The position numbers were made by a program, and so were the translations under genes. Shown here in pieces: positions 45,945 through 56,139 of a DNA stretch of 64,000 nucleotides (its first letter is position 1; each line of letters starts with the position of its first letter). The notes under the pieces were generated by a model. The model saw only the letters and a program-made list of their open reading frames with translations, searched no databases and had not been told where the DNA came from. The stretch is from Pseudonocardia asaccharolytica DSM 44247 = NBRC 16224 (lineage in GTDB: Bacteria > Actinomycetota > Actinomycetes > Mycobacteriales > Pseudonocardiaceae). The stretch lies in assembly GCF_000423625.1 (NCBI RefSeq), contig NZ_AUII01000020.1:25625-89624 (forward strand), written 5' to 3'.

Positions 45945-48900
45945 GTGGCCACCCTGTCCGGTCTGCTCGGCCTTGTCCTGTCCGACCCCGGCCTGCGCGC
46001 CGTCACCGAGGCCGCCCGCGCCGCGGCCGACTCCCCCGCACACCATCCCGAGACCCCCGCGGTCCAGGTCGAGGCCCCCACGCCGCTGCGCCCGTTCCTC
46101 GCCTCCGCCCTGACCGTCCCGGCCGCCGAGGGCGGGTCCGGGCGCACCGTGCTGGCGATCACCGCCACCGACCGGGAGGCCGAAGACCTGGGAGCGGCCG
46201 CCGCCGATCTCCTCGGCGGTGCGGCCGTCGCGATGCTGCCGTCGTGGGAGACGCTGCCGCACGAGCGGCTGTCGCCGCGGCCGGACACCGTCGGACGCAG
46301 GCTCACGATCTTCCATCGGCTCTCCGCGGCGGACGACTCGCTGCGCCTCGTCATCGCGGCGGCGCGCAGCCTGATCCAGCCGATCGCGCCCGGTCTGGGC
46401 GCGCTCGACCCGATCCGGTTGCGGGTGGGCGACGAACACGATTTCAACGAGCTGCTGGAGCGGCTGGTCGAGCTGGCCTACACCCGCGTCGAGATGGTCA
46501 CCGCCCGCGGCGAGTTCGCGGTCCGGGGCGGCATCGTCGACGTCTTCCCGCCGACCGCGGAGCACCCGGTTCGTGTCGAGTTCTGGGGCGACGAGGTCAG
46601 CGAGCTGCGCTCGTTCGCCGTCGCCGACCAGCGCTCCGTCGAGACCGTCGAGGAGGTCGTCGCGCCCGCGTGCCGGGAGCTGCTGCTCACCGTGCCGGTC
46701 CGGGAACGGGCGGCCGCGCTCGCCCGCGAGCACGAGAACAACCCGCAGCTGCGGGAGCTGCTCGAACATCTCGCCGAGGGCATGCCGGCCGAGGGCATGG
46801 AGTCGCTCATCCCCGCGCTCGTGGGCGGGGAGCTGGACCTGCTCACCGACCTGTTCCCGGCCGGTTCGCTCGTGCTGCTCGCCGACCCGCAGCGCATTCG
46901 CACCCGCGGCCACGATCTGGTTCGCACCGGGCAGGAGTTCCTGGAGGCGTCCTGGCTCGCCGCGGGCACCGGTGGCGCCGCCCCGATCGACGTCGGCGCC
47001 TCCGCCTACCGGGATCTCACCGAGGTGCTGGAGCATGCGACAGCGACCGGGCGCCCGGTGATCTCGTTGTCCCCGTTGCTGTCCGGGGCCGACGAGGCGC
47101 TCGTGCCCGCCGTGCACGAGGTCGAGTCCTACCGCGGCGACACCGACCGCGCGCTGGTCGACCTGCGCGCGCACACCGCGGCAGGTGGCGCGGCGCTGAT
47201 CGTCGTCGCCGGGCACGGCACCGCGCGACGCACGCTGGAGCAGCTCAAGGACGCCGACGTCGCGTCCCGGCTCGTCGACGATCTGACCTCGGCGCCGGAC
47301 AAGGGCATGGTCACGGTCACCTGCGGCCGCGTCGTCGACGGCTTCACCGTGCCGGAGATCGGGCTGGTCGTGCTCGGGGAGGCCGATCTGACCGGCAGCC
47401 GGGCCGGCCTCGACACCGCCCGCAAGATGCCCGCCCGCCGGCGCAACGCCGTCGATCTGGTGACCCTGCAGCCCGGCGACTTCGTGGTGCACAACCAGCA
47501 CGGCATCGGGAAGTTCGTGGAGATGCGGGAGCGGGAGATTCAGGGGGCAACTCGCGAATATCTGGTGCTCGAGTATGCAAGCGCCAGACGAGGTCAGCCC
47601 GCCGACCGGTTGTTCGTCCCGACCGATGCGCTCGACGAGATCAGCCGTTACGTCGGCGGCGAGCAGCCCGCGCTCAACAAGCTCGGCGGCGCCGACTGGG
47701 CCAAGACGAAGGGGCGGGCCCGCAAGGCGGTCCGGGACATCGCGGCCGGTCTGGTGCAGCTCTACGCCGCACGTCAGTCCTCGCCGGGGCACGCGTTCGG
47801 CATGGACACGCCGTGGCAGCGCGAGCTCGAGGACGCGTTCCCCTACACCGAGACGCCCGACCAGCTGGCCGCGATCGACGAGGTCAAGGCCGATATGGAA
47901 CGGCCCGTGCCGATGGACCGGGTGATCTCGGGTGACGTCGGGTTCGGCAAGACCGAGATCGCGGTGCGGGCGGCGTTCAAGGCGGTGCAGGACGGTAAGC
48001 AGGTCGCGGTGCTCGTGCCGACGACGCTGCTGGCCACCCAGCATCTGCAGACCTTCGCCGACCGGATGCGGGCGTTCCCGGTGACCGTCAGGGGGCTGTC
48101 CCGGTTCACCGACAACGGGGAGGCCAGGCAGACGATCGAGGGCCTCGCCGACGGCACCGTCGACATCGTCGTGGGCACCCACCGGCTACTGCAGACGGGG
48201 GTGCGCTGGCGCGACCTCGGGCTGGTGATCGTCGACGAGGAGCAGCGCTTCGGCGTCGAACACAAGGAGCACATCACGGCGCTACGCACCCACGTCGACG
48301 TGCTGACGCTCTCGGCCACCCCGATCCCGCGGACGCTGGAGATGAGTCTGGCCGGCATCCGGGAGATGTCGACGATCGCGACGCCGCCGGAGGACCGGCA
48401 TCCCACGCTCACCTACGTCGGTGGTTACGACGAGAAGCAGGTCGCGGCGTCGGTCCGCCGCGAGCTGCTGCGCGACGGCCAGGTGTTCTACGTGCACAAC
48501 AGGGTCAGCTCGATCGACCGGGCCGCCCGCAGGCTCCAGGAGCTGGTGCCCGAAGCGAGGATCGCCATCGCGCACGGCCAGCTGAACGAGGACCTGCTGG
48601 AGCGCACCGTCAACGGGTTCTGGCAGCGGGAGTTCGACGTACTGGTCTGCACGACGATCGTCGAGAACGGGCTGGACATCAGCAACGCCAACACCTTGAT
48701 CGTCGAGCGGTCCGACACGCTGGGGCTCTCCCAGCTGCACCAGCTGCGGGGCCGGGTCGGGCGCGGCCGGGAGCGGGGCTACGCCTACTTCCTGTTCCCG
48801 CCGGAGCATCCGCTCACCGAGACCGCGCACGACCGGCTCGCGACCATCGCGCAGCACTCCGAGCTGGGTGCGGGCGCCGCGGTCGCGATGAAGGACCTGG

Positions 48901-49541
48901 AGATCCGCGGTGCGGGCAACATCCTCGGCGCGGAGCAGTCCGGGCATATCGCGGGCGTCGGATTCGACCTCTACATCCGGCTGGTCGGCGAGGCGGTGGC
49001 GGCGTTCCGCAAGCAGGCCGGGGCGGCCGACGGCGAGGAGGCCGAGCAGCTGGCCGAGGTCCGGGTCGATCTGCCGGTCGACGCGCACGTCCCGCACGAG
49101 TACGTGACGGGTGAGCGGCTGCGCCTGGAGGTCTACCGCAAGATCGCCGAGGCGGCCGATGAGGACGCGATCGACGCGATCGTTGCCGAGCTCGTCGACC
49201 GCTACGGTGAGCCGCCGACCCCGGTCCACAACCTGCTGGCCGTCGCGGCGTTCCGGCAGCGGTGCCGGAGTCTCGGGATCACCGAGGTCGCGGCGGCCGG
49301 GAATCTGATCCGGGTCGGACCGGTTCAGCTTCCCGAGTCGGTGCAGCTGCGACTTCGCCGCATGTACCCCAAGAGTGCCTATAGATCCGCCGCGCGCCTG
49401 GTCACGGTGCCCAGACCGATGGAGGGCAACCGGATCGGTGGGGCGCCGCTGCGCGATATCGCGCTGCTCGAATGGGCCTCGAACCTGCTCGACGTGCTGG
49501 TGGTGCCGGCGGGTGCCCCGGCGCCCGTCGCGGGGGGCTGA
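45945..49541 (+). CDS. mfd: Transcription-repair coupling factor
   Basis: Mfd releases RNA polymerase stalled at DNA lesions and recruits UvrA. At 1198 residues it has the UvrB-like N-terminal module ([47 protein letters not shown]), the polymerase-interacting domain around 510-560 ([12 protein letters not shown]), and the RecG-like translocase with Walker [19 protein letters not shown] near 660, [12 protein letters not shown] near 763, and [21 protein letters not shown] with the [17 protein letters not shown] motif. A TRCF C-domain follows. GTG at 45945 opens [20 protein letters not shown]; longer in-frame upstream reading includes the repeat and is rejected. Confidence 0.95.
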   Translation: MATLSGLLGLVLSDPGLRAVTEAARAAADSPAHHPETPAVQVEAPTPLRPFLASALTVPAAEGGSGRTVLAITATDREAEDLGAAAADLLGGAAVAMLPSWETLPHERLSPRPDTVGRRLTIFHRLSAADDSLRLVIAAARSLIQPIAPGLGALDPIRLRVGDEHDFNELLERLVELAYTRVEMVTARGEFAVRGGIVDVFPPTAEHPVRVEFWGDEVSELRSFAVADQRSVETVEEVVAPACRELLLTVPVRERAAALAREHENNPQLRELLEHLAEGMPAEGMESLIPALVGGELDLLTDLFPAGSLVLLADPQRIRTRGHDLVRTGQEFLEASWLAAGTGGAAPIDVGASAYRDLTEVLEHATATGRPVISLSPLLSGADEALVPAVHEVESYRGDTDRALVDLRAHTAAGGAALIVVAGHGTARRTLEQLKDADVASRLVDDLTSAPDKGMVTVTCGRVVDGFTVPEIGLVVLGEADLTGSRAGLDTARKMPARRRNAVDLVTLQPGDFVVHNQHGIGKFVEMREREIQGATREYLVLEYASARRGQPADRLFVPTDALDEISRYVGGEQPALNKLGGADWAKTKGRARKAVRDIAAGLVQLYAARQSSPGHAFGMDTPWQRELEDAFPYTETPDQLAAIDEVKADMERPVPMDRVISGDVGFGKTEIAVRAAFKAVQDGKQVAVLVPTTLLATQHLQTFADRMRAFPVTVRGLSRFTDNGEARQTIEGLADGTVDIVVGTHRLLQTGVRWRDLGLVIVDEEQRFGVEHKEHITALRTHVDVLTLSATPIPRTLEMSLAGIREMSTIATPPEDRHPTLTYVGGYDEKQVAASVRRELLRDGQVFYVHNRVSSIDRAARRLQELVPEARIAIAHGQLNEDLLERTVNGFWQREFDVLVCTTIVENGLDISNANTLIVERSDTLGLSQLHQLRGRVGRGRERGYAYFLFPPEHPLTETAHDRLATIAQHSELGAGAAVAMKDLEIRGAGNILGAEQSGHIAGVGFDLYIRLVGEAVAAFRKQAGAADGEEAEQLAEVRVDLPVDAHVPHEYVTGERLRLEVYRKIAEAADEDAIDAIVAELVDRYGEPPTPVHNLLAVAAFRQRCRSLGITEVAAAGNLIRVGPVQLPESVQLRLRRMYPKSAYRSAARLVTVPRPMEGNRIGGAPLRDIALLEWASNLLDVLVVPAGAPAPVAGG

Positions 49542-49576
49542 GCCGGCTGTCGGTGAGCCGTGAGAGGGTAGCCCGC

Positions 49577-50485
49577 GTGCGCAGGCGAGTACGGCGCGTC
49601 GCGGTGGCCATGGCGGTCGTCGGCGCGGTGATCAGCGGGTGCGGTAGCGGCCCGAACCAGGTGGGTTCTGCCGCGATCATCGGATCGGACACGGTCTCGT
49701 TGTCTCAGGTCCAGTCCCGCCTCGATGCGGCACTCGCCAATCCCGACGTGGTGTCGCAGCTCGCCGCGCGCGGCGTCGGCACCGACGACATCGCCCGCGA
49801 TGTCGTGACCCGCGCGGTCATGCACGACCTGCTGGAGCGCACCGCGGCGACCGAGGGCCTCACCGTCACCGATGCCCAGATCGACCAGGAGCTCGCTGCC
49901 GCCGGCGGGATGGATGTGCTGCTGCGGTCGTCGCTGTACGACCGGGATTCCCTACGCCAGCGGTTCCGCGATCAGCTGCTCGCCATCGAGTTGGCCAAAC
50001 GCTACGTCGACCGGCTGACGGTGGTCGTCGATATCGTCGGGGCCGCATCGCGGGCGGACGCCGAGGCCAAGGCCCGCGCGATCGCCGCGGGCGGATCGGC
50101 CGCCGATGCCGCGTTCCGCGTGAACGCGCAGCGCGGCCTGCCCTTCCGGGCCGCCAGCGATCCGGGCACGGCGTCGATGGTGTTGTTCGGGACACCGGCG
50201 AGGCAGATCGTGGTGTTCCAGCCCGCCCCCAGCCAGAGCGGCTGGCTCGTCCTCAAAGTGGTTGACCGCAAGACCGACGCCGCTCCGGCCGGTCCGTCGG
50301 CCGTGAGCCAGATCGACGAGGCGACGCTGGCCGCGATCGGGGAGCGACTGGTGCAGCCGCTGTCCCAGGAACTCGGGGTGCGGGTCAACCCGCGTTACGG
50401 CGTGTGGGACCCGATCCGGATGCGCGTGGTGGCGGCGGGGCAGGAAGCCGGATCGATCATCACCCCCGGTGGCGAGCTGAGGTGA
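49577..50485 (+). CDS. Lipoprotein with SurA-N-like chaperone region
   Basis: A 302-residue predicted lipoprotein. A basic N-terminus and hydrophobic stretch end in the lipobox VISGCGSG (Cys near 22). The next 130 residues (VSLSQVQSRLDAAL, VTRAVMHDLLERTAATEGLTVTDAQIDQEL) resemble the SurA_N/trigger-like chaperone domain; a parvulin catalytic core is not evident. GTG at 49577 follows gagagggtagccc. Inserted between mfd and mazG; its stop overlaps the mazG start (GTGA). A role in folding or sorting of exported proteins is inferred. Confidence 0.83.
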   Translation: MRRRVRRVAVAMAVVGAVISGCGSGPNQVGSAAIIGSDTVSLSQVQSRLDAALANPDVVSQLAARGVGTDDIARDVVTRAVMHDLLERTAATEGLTVTDAQIDQELAAAGGMDVLLRSSLYDRDSLRQRFRDQLLAIELAKRYVDRLTVVVDIVGAASRADAEAKARAIAAGGSAADAAFRVNAQRGLPFRAASDPGTASMVLFGTPARQIVVFQPAPSQSGWLVLKVVDRKTDAAPAGPSAVSQIDEATLAAIGERLVQPLSQELGVRVNPRYGVWDPIRMRVVAAGQEAGSIITPGGELR

Positions 50486-51411
50486 CTCGCACCGTCGTGG
50501 TGCTCTCGCCGCGGTTGGGCGCGCTGCTGCCTGCCGCCGCGCTGCCCGCGCTGCGTTCCGCCTCGGTCGTGCTGGCCACCGCCGATGCCGCGGACCTCGC
50601 CGCCGTCGGCGCCGAACCACTCGAGGGCGATCCGCCCGCCGACGCCGTCGTGCTCACCACCGATCCCGAACATCCGGTGCTGGCCGGCGCCGACGTGGTC
50701 GTCCGCACCCCGGAACCGGCGGGCTGGGCGCTGCTCGACGCCGTCGCGGTGATGGATCGGCTGCGCTCGCCCGGCGGCTGTCCGTGGGATGCCGAGCAGA
50801 CCCACGCGTCGCTCCTGCAGTACCTCATCGAGGAGGCCTACGAGCTCTACCAGGCCATCGAGGACGGCGATCGGGCGGCGATGCGCGAGGAGCTCGGCGA
50901 CGTCCTGCTGCAGGTGCTGTTCCACGCGCGGGTCGCGGCCGAGGACGGCGACGAGCCGTTCGACATCGACGCCGTCGCCGCCGACCTCGTCGCCAAGCTG
51001 GTCGGCCGGCACCCACACGTCTTCGGCGAGGACGAGCGGATCGACACCGCCGAGCGGCAGGAGCACCGCTGGGAGGAGCTCAAGCGCGACGAGAAGCAGC
51101 GGGAGTCGGGCGTCGACGGCGTCCCGCTCGGCCAGCCCGCTGTCGCGCTGGCGGCGAAGCTCACCAGCCGGACCGCCCGCGCCGGGCTGCCGGCCGGGCT
51201 GCTGCCCGCCGGGCCGGGGGTCGGGGAGGAGCTGTTCGCGCTGGCGGCGAGGGCCAAGCTGGCCGGCCTCGACCCGGAGGCGGAGCTGCGGGCCGCCGCC
51301 CGGCGCTTCGCCGAGACCGTGCGCGCCGCCGAGACCGCGGCCCGCGCCGACGGGCTCGACCCGCACACCCTCGGCGGCGAGTCATGGCGGCGTTACTGGC
51401 CCACCCCCTGA
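50482..51411 (+). CDS. mazG: Nucleoside triphosphate pyrophosphohydrolase MazG
   Basis: Hydrolyses (d)NTPs to monophosphates, a house-cleaning and stress function. The MazG domain starts near 90: LDAVAVMDRLRSPGGCPWDAEQTHASLLQYLIEEAYELYQAIED, then REELGDVLLQVLFHARVA, supplying the EExxE and ExxD metal ligands. The first 85 residues form an actinobacterial extension of unclear use. The GTG (50482) overlaps the previous stop. Confidence 0.93.
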   Translation: MTRTVVVLSPRLGALLPAAALPALRSASVVLATADAADLAAVGAEPLEGDPPADAVVLTTDPEHPVLAGADVVVRTPEPAGWALLDAVAVMDRLRSPGGCPWDAEQTHASLLQYLIEEAYELYQAIEDGDRAAMREELGDVLLQVLFHARVAAEDGDEPFDIDAVAADLVAKLVGRHPHVFGEDERIDTAERQEHRWEELKRDEKQRESGVDGVPLGQPAVALAAKLTSRTARAGLPAGLLPAGPGVGEELFALAARAKLAGLDPEAELRAAARRFAETVRAAETAARADGLDPHTLGGESWRRYWPTP

Positions 51412-51412
51412 C

Positions 51413-51444
51413 CCGTGAGTCGGGGTATTTCCGCGATCGAGTTG
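51413..51444 (+). repeat. Dispersed 3'-intergenic repeat, copy E
   Basis: About 1.5 units, cgtgagtcggggtatttccg followed by cgatcgagttg, beginning 1 bp after the mazG stop. The rest of the 109-bp gap to the next gene has no other feature. Confidence 0.75.
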
Positions 51445-51520
51445 CACCACCGCGAGCCGTTGCCCAGCGGAGCCGTCGACGACTGAGGGTGCTCTCAGCG
51501 GCCGTCCGTAGGGTGGAGTC

Positions 51521-52228
51521 GTGCGCACCGCGATGATCGTCATGGGACTGGTCGGTGTGCTGGTCGTCGCGGTTGTCGTGGTGGTGGCAGGCGCGCGATT
51601 GAGCGGGCCGACTCGGACGGACGGGTTGGCGCCCGCTCCGGTCAAGCGGGACACACCGGTCGCGCAGGGCGCCCCGTTGCCGACCGGCCTCGATCTCGTC
51701 ACCTGGTCGCGTGACACCGCCGACCGGACCAGGGTCCCTGCTCGCGCGTTGCAGGCCTATGCCGCCGCCGAGCTCAGCCAGCGTTCCGCGACGCCGGAAT
51801 GCCGGTTGTCCTGGACGACCGTGGCCGCCATTGGGCGGGTGGAATCCGACCACGGCCGGTTGGGCCGCGCCGATCTCGGTTCCGACGGCATGGCCCGTCC
51901 GCCGATCATCGGCGTGCGATTGGACGGCTCACCCGGCGTCGCCGAGATCCGCGATACCGACGACGGACGGCTCGACGGAGATCCGACGCACGACCGGGCT
52001 GTCGGCCCGCTGCAGTTCCTGCCGGCCACCTGGGCTCGTTATGGCCGGGGCGGCGATCCGCAGAACATCGACGACGCCGCGAAAGCCGCCGCCGCCTATC
52101 TCTGCGCCCGGGGTCGGGACACCGCCAGCGGTGTGGGCTGGTGGGACGGGGTGCTGACGTACAACCGGTCGGTCGAGTACGCCCGGCTCGTCTGGGCCGC
52201 CGCCAACCGGTACGCCACCGTGCCCTGA
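51521..52228 (+). CDS. Lytic transglycosylase-like exported protein (LpqU position)
   Basis: A 235-residue protein with an N-terminal membrane helix (about 5-26) and a lysozyme-like fold: AIGRVESDHGRLG provides the putative catalytic Glu and AVGPLQFLPATWARYG the conserved second block. No lipobox Cys is present, unlike mycobacterial LpqU which occupies the same place before eno. Predicted to cleave peptidoglycan outside the membrane. GTG at 51521. It converges on the TPR gene, with the palindromic repeat between them. Confidence 0.87.
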   Translation: MRTAMIVMGLVGVLVVAVVVVVAGARLSGPTRTDGLAPAPVKRDTPVAQGAPLPTGLDLVTWSRDTADRTRVPARALQAYAAAELSQRSATPECRLSWTTVAAIGRVESDHGRLGRADLGSDGMARPPIIGVRLDGSPGVAEIRDTDDGRLDGDPTHDRAVGPLQFLPATWARYGRGGDPQNIDDAAKAAAAYLCARGRDTASGVGWWDGVLTYNRSVEYARLVWAAANRYATVP

Positions 52229-52239
52229 TCCCGGCCGCG

Positions 52240-52302
52240 CGTTATGGCTCCACAACGTTCTGAGTGGACTGGCTGGAGCAACGTTATGGCTCCACAACGT
52301 TG
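52240..52302. repeat. Palindromic intergenic repeat, two copies (core gttatggctccacaacg)
   Basis: cgttatggctccacaacgtt (52240-52259) and caacgttatggctccacaac (from 52279) share the core with the 6.5 kb family. Both are bounded by inverted arms (e.g. caacgtt and aacgttg, 52279-52302). The pair lies between convergent genes. Confidence 0.7.
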
Positions 52303-52316
52303 GGTCGGCGCGCAGT

Positions 52317-52721
52317 TCAGGGCGACCCGGAGCGATCCGTCGCGATGCGCGCCAACACCTCGCCGAGGGCCTCCTGGTACTCCGGGCGCGGGTCCATCGC
52401 CGCCGCGATCTTCAGCTGGGCCTGCGCCTCGTCGAGACGGCCCTGCCGCTGCAGCGCCTTGCCGAGGGCGAAGCGGGCGTAGTGGTCGGAGGGGTCGAGG
52501 TCGACGACGCGGCTGAACGCCTCCTCGGCCCGGTGCAGTTGTGCGGAGTCGATATAGGCGCGGCCCGCCAGCAGCTGGACGGACGCGTCATTGGGCTGGC
52601 TCGCCAGCACGGGCAGCAGGGCCTGCAGTGCGTCGAGCGGGCGCCGGCTGGCAAGGAGCATCTCGGCGCGGCGGTACGAGGCGAACACGTTGTCAGAACC
52701 CGGTTGTCTCGTCATGGTCAT
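52317..52721 (-). CDS. Small tetratricopeptide-repeat protein
   Basis: A 134-residue TPR protein with three helical repeats: RRAEMLLASRRPLDALQALLPVLA, AGRAYIDSAQLHRAEEAFSRVVDLDP and ARFALGKALQRQGRLDEAQAQLKIAAAMDP. Probably a protein-interaction adaptor, as in the small TPR proteins next to eno in other actinobacteria. The ATG at 52721 has no clear ribosome site; taacgt lies just before it, so a leaderless message is possible. ATG 52715 is the alternative. Divergent from eno across about 145 bp. Confidence 0.85.
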   Translation of the reverse strand: MTMTRQPGSDNVFASYRRAEMLLASRRPLDALQALLPVLASQPNDASVQLLAGRAYIDSAQLHRAEEAFSRVVDLDPSDHYARFALGKALQRQGRLDEAQAQLKIAAAMDPRPEYQEALGEVLARIATDRSGSP

Positions 52722-52848
52722 GCCTACGTTAGGTGCCCGGCGGAAGATCCGCGAGTGGTCGCGGGGCCGCCACGGGACACGACGTGGGCACCGGCGCCCG
52801 ATCACCGAACGTGGCGATTAGGCTGGCGCACCGGGTCTTTTGTTCTGA

Positions 52849-54165
<1,317 letters not shown>

Positions 54166-54171
54166 CCCGTT

Positions 54172-54702
54172 ATGTCCGCCGCGGACGAGCGTGGCCGGAC
54201 CCGCAGCGATCGGGTCCGGTTCGGCCGCGGCGCGGCACCCCCGCGGCCCGCGGCCACCACGCGTCGCCGCATCCGGGTGCCGCGGCTGACCCGTAGCCGA
54301 TCGCGGGTAGGCGGCGTGGTCGCGGCGACGACGGGGTGGCTCGGGCTCTCCTCCGCCCGGCGGGCCGCGGTGCTCGCGTTCGTGGTGTGCGCGCTCGCGC
54401 TGAGCGTCGCGGTTCCGCTGCGCAACTTCGTCACCCAGCGCCAGGAGCTCGCCGAGGTGAGTGAGCAGCAACGGGCGCTCGCCGCCGAGGTCGACGAGCT
54501 GACCCGACGGCGCGCGGAGCTCGCCGATCCCGACCAGGTGGTGGCCGACGCGCGGTCGAGGCTCGGTTATGTCCGGCCGGGGGAGATCCCGTTCGTGGTG
54601 CAGTTACCCGCGCCGGCGCGCGGCGGGCCCGACGACGGCGGGCCCGACGGCGTGCCGTGGTACCAGCGGCTGTGGCGTGAGGTCTCGGAAGGAACGACGT
54701 GA
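54172..54702 (+). CDS. FtsB/DivIC-like septum formation protein
   Basis: A 176-residue bitopic cell-division protein. An Arg/Pro-rich cytoplasmic stretch (1-65), one membrane helix (about 66-84, AVLAFVVCALALSVAVPL) and a coiled coil (about 88-115, QELAEVSEQQRALAAEVDELTRRRAEL) are followed by DPDQVVADARSRLGYVRPGEIPF-like conserved sequence. Same place as mycobacterial Rv1024 after eno. Overlaps the next gene by 4 bp (GTGA). Confidence 0.88.
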   Translation: MSAADERGRTRSDRVRFGRGAAPPRPAATTRRRIRVPRLTRSRSRVGGVVAATTGWLGLSSARRAAVLAFVVCALALSVAVPLRNFVTQRQELAEVSEQQRALAAEVDELTRRRAELADPDQVVADARSRLGYVRPGEIPFVVQLPAPARGGPDDGGPDGVPWYQRLWREVSEGTT

Positions 54703-55187
54703 TCGACGAGTCCGGTATTGGGGCCGAGGATGTCGCCGCGGTTGCCGCCCAGCTCGGCCGTCCGCCGCGGGCCGTCCGCGAGGTGGCCTACCGATGCCCG
54801 TGCGGGTTGCCCGCGGTCGTGCAGACCGCGCCCCGGCTCGAGGACGGCACGCCGTTCCCGACGCTGTACTACCTGACCTGCTCGCGGCTCGCGGCGCGCA
54901 TCAGCACGCTCGAGGCGCAGGGCCGGATGCGGGAGATGACCGATCGCCTGGCCGAGGACCCCGAGCTCGCCGCCACCTATCGGCGGGCGCACGAGTCGTA
55001 CCTGGCCGAACGCGATGCACTCGAACCGCTCGGCACGGATGTCAGCGCCGGCGGCATGCCGGGCCGGGTGAAATGCCTGCACGTGCACGTCGCCCATGCG
55101 CTGGCCCGCGGCCGTGGCGTCAACCCGTTCGGCGACGAGGCGCTCGACGAGGTCGGCGAATGGTGGCGCGCCGGCCCCTGCGCCTGA
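54699..55187 (+). CDS. DUF501 family protein
   Basis: A 162-residue conserved actinobacterial protein of unknown function. It has the family block YRCPCGLPAVVQTAPRLEDGTPFPTLYYLTC with three Cys, the helical LSxxE-type stretch and the C-terminal VKCLHVHVAHALARG with clustered His. Cys/His spacing suggests metal or Fe-S binding; this is an inference. Always next to divIC in actinobacteria. In mycobacteria a ppx gene follows; here it is missing and the repeat and an unrelated cluster begin. Confidence 0.87.
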   Translation: MIDESGIGAEDVAAVAAQLGRPPRAVREVAYRCPCGLPAVVQTAPRLEDGTPFPTLYYLTCSRLAARISTLEAQGRMREMTDRLAEDPELAATYRRAHESYLAERDALEPLGTDVSAGGMPGRVKCLHVHVAHALARGRGVNPFGDEALDEVGEWWRAGPCA

Positions 55188-55188
55188 C

Positions 55189-55243
55189 CCGCGAGTCGCG
55201 GTATTTCCGAGCGCGAGTCGGGGTATTTCCGCGACCGAGTCGG
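55189..55243 (+). repeat. Dispersed 3'-intergenic repeat, copy F
   Basis: Two to two and a half units: cgcgagtcgcggtatttccg, gagcgcgagtcggggtattt and ccgcgaccgagtcggg. It begins 1-2 bp after the DUF501 stop and marks the end of the conserved mfd-DUF501 block. Confidence 0.85.
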
Positions 55244-55267
55244 GTGGGCCGGGCCCTGCCGAGAACG

Positions 55268-56059
55268 CTAGATGAGCTGGCTGCGAAGCTCGTCGGCCTC
55301 CTTGCGCAGCAGGTCGAGCACGTCGCCGCGCATCACCTCCGGCGGGACCCGCTCGACGCTACAACCGACGTTCATCGCCGCGATCGCACGCCCGTCCCAG
55401 CGGCGCAGCGGTACGGCGACGGACTGGAACCCGGCCTCGACGTCATTGACCACATAGCAGTAACCATCCCGGCGGACATTGTCGAAGATGCCGGCGTCGA
55501 CCGGTGCGGCGGTCGTGTCGATGTCGGCGAGCCGGCTCGCGAGCTCGTCCGGGTCGAGGTGGGCCAGCAGGATCTTGCCCAGCGACGAGTCGAGCGCGGG
55601 GACCCGGTAGCCGACGCCGCTGCCGACCGCGATGAGCTGGTTGGGTACGGCGCGGGCGATCATGACGGCGTCCGCGCCGTCGAGCACCGCGACGGAGCAC
55701 GACTCCTGGACCCGGGTGCAGATCCGATCGCAGGCGGGTTGCAGGACGGCGCTGACGATGTTGGAGGCGAGGTAGCTCTGGGCGAGGCGCAGCACGCTCG
55801 GGGTGAGCTCGTAGGAGCGGCCGTCGGCGCGCACGTAGCCGAGATGTTCGAGGGTCAGCACGGCTCGCCGCACGGTGGCCCGGGAAAGGCCGAGCTCACG
55901 GGCGAGGTCGGCCTGGGTGAGACGGCGGCGCTCGGTGCCGAACGCCGCGAGTACGGCCAGACCCCGCGCGAGCGCCTCGGAGAAGTCGCCCGGATTCGGC
56001 GCGCCTGCCAGCTCGCGCTGCCGGCGGGCTTCGCCGTCCCGATCCGCAAGTCGCGCCAT
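55268..56059 (-). CDS. IclR-family transcriptional regulator (PcaR/PobR-like)
   Basis: A 263-residue regulator with an N-terminal winged HTH (about 28-80: EALARGLAVLAAFG, LTQADLARELGLSRATVRRAVLTLEHLGYV) and a C-terminal effector domain (about 95-255, with PALDSSLGKILLAHLDPDEL). The GLAVLAAF and TVRRAVLTL patterns resemble PcaR/PobR regulators of aromatic catabolism. It is divergent from the Rieske operon with 80 bp between starts, so it most likely controls that operon. Confidence 0.9.
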   Translation of the reverse strand: MARLADRDGEARRQRELAGAPNPGDFSEALARGLAVLAAFGTERRRLTQADLARELGLSRATVRRAVLTLEHLGYVRADGRSYELTPSVLRLAQSYLASNIVSAVLQPACDRICTRVQESCSVAVLDGADAVMIARAVPNQLIAVGSGVGYRVPALDSSLGKILLAHLDPDELASRLADIDTTAAPVDAGIFDNVRRDGYCYVVNDVEAGFQSVAVPLRRWDGRAIAAMNVGCSVERVPPEVMRGDVLDLLRKEADELRSQLI

Positions 56060-56106
56060 TGCGCCATCCCACCAGATGCTCGTACTCTCCGGTCACCGCG
56101 CCACTT

Positions 56107-56122
56107 CCGAACATTAGTGCGG
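56107..56122. promoter_or_regulatory. Possible IclR operator
   Basis: ccgaacattagtgcgg forms the imperfect palindrome CCGnAC-N4-GTnCGG between the IclR gene and the Rieske gene, 18 bp before the latter's start. Position and symmetry fit an operator; binding is not shown. Confidence 0.4.
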
Positions 56123-56139
56123 TAGTCGAACGGAGCGTC

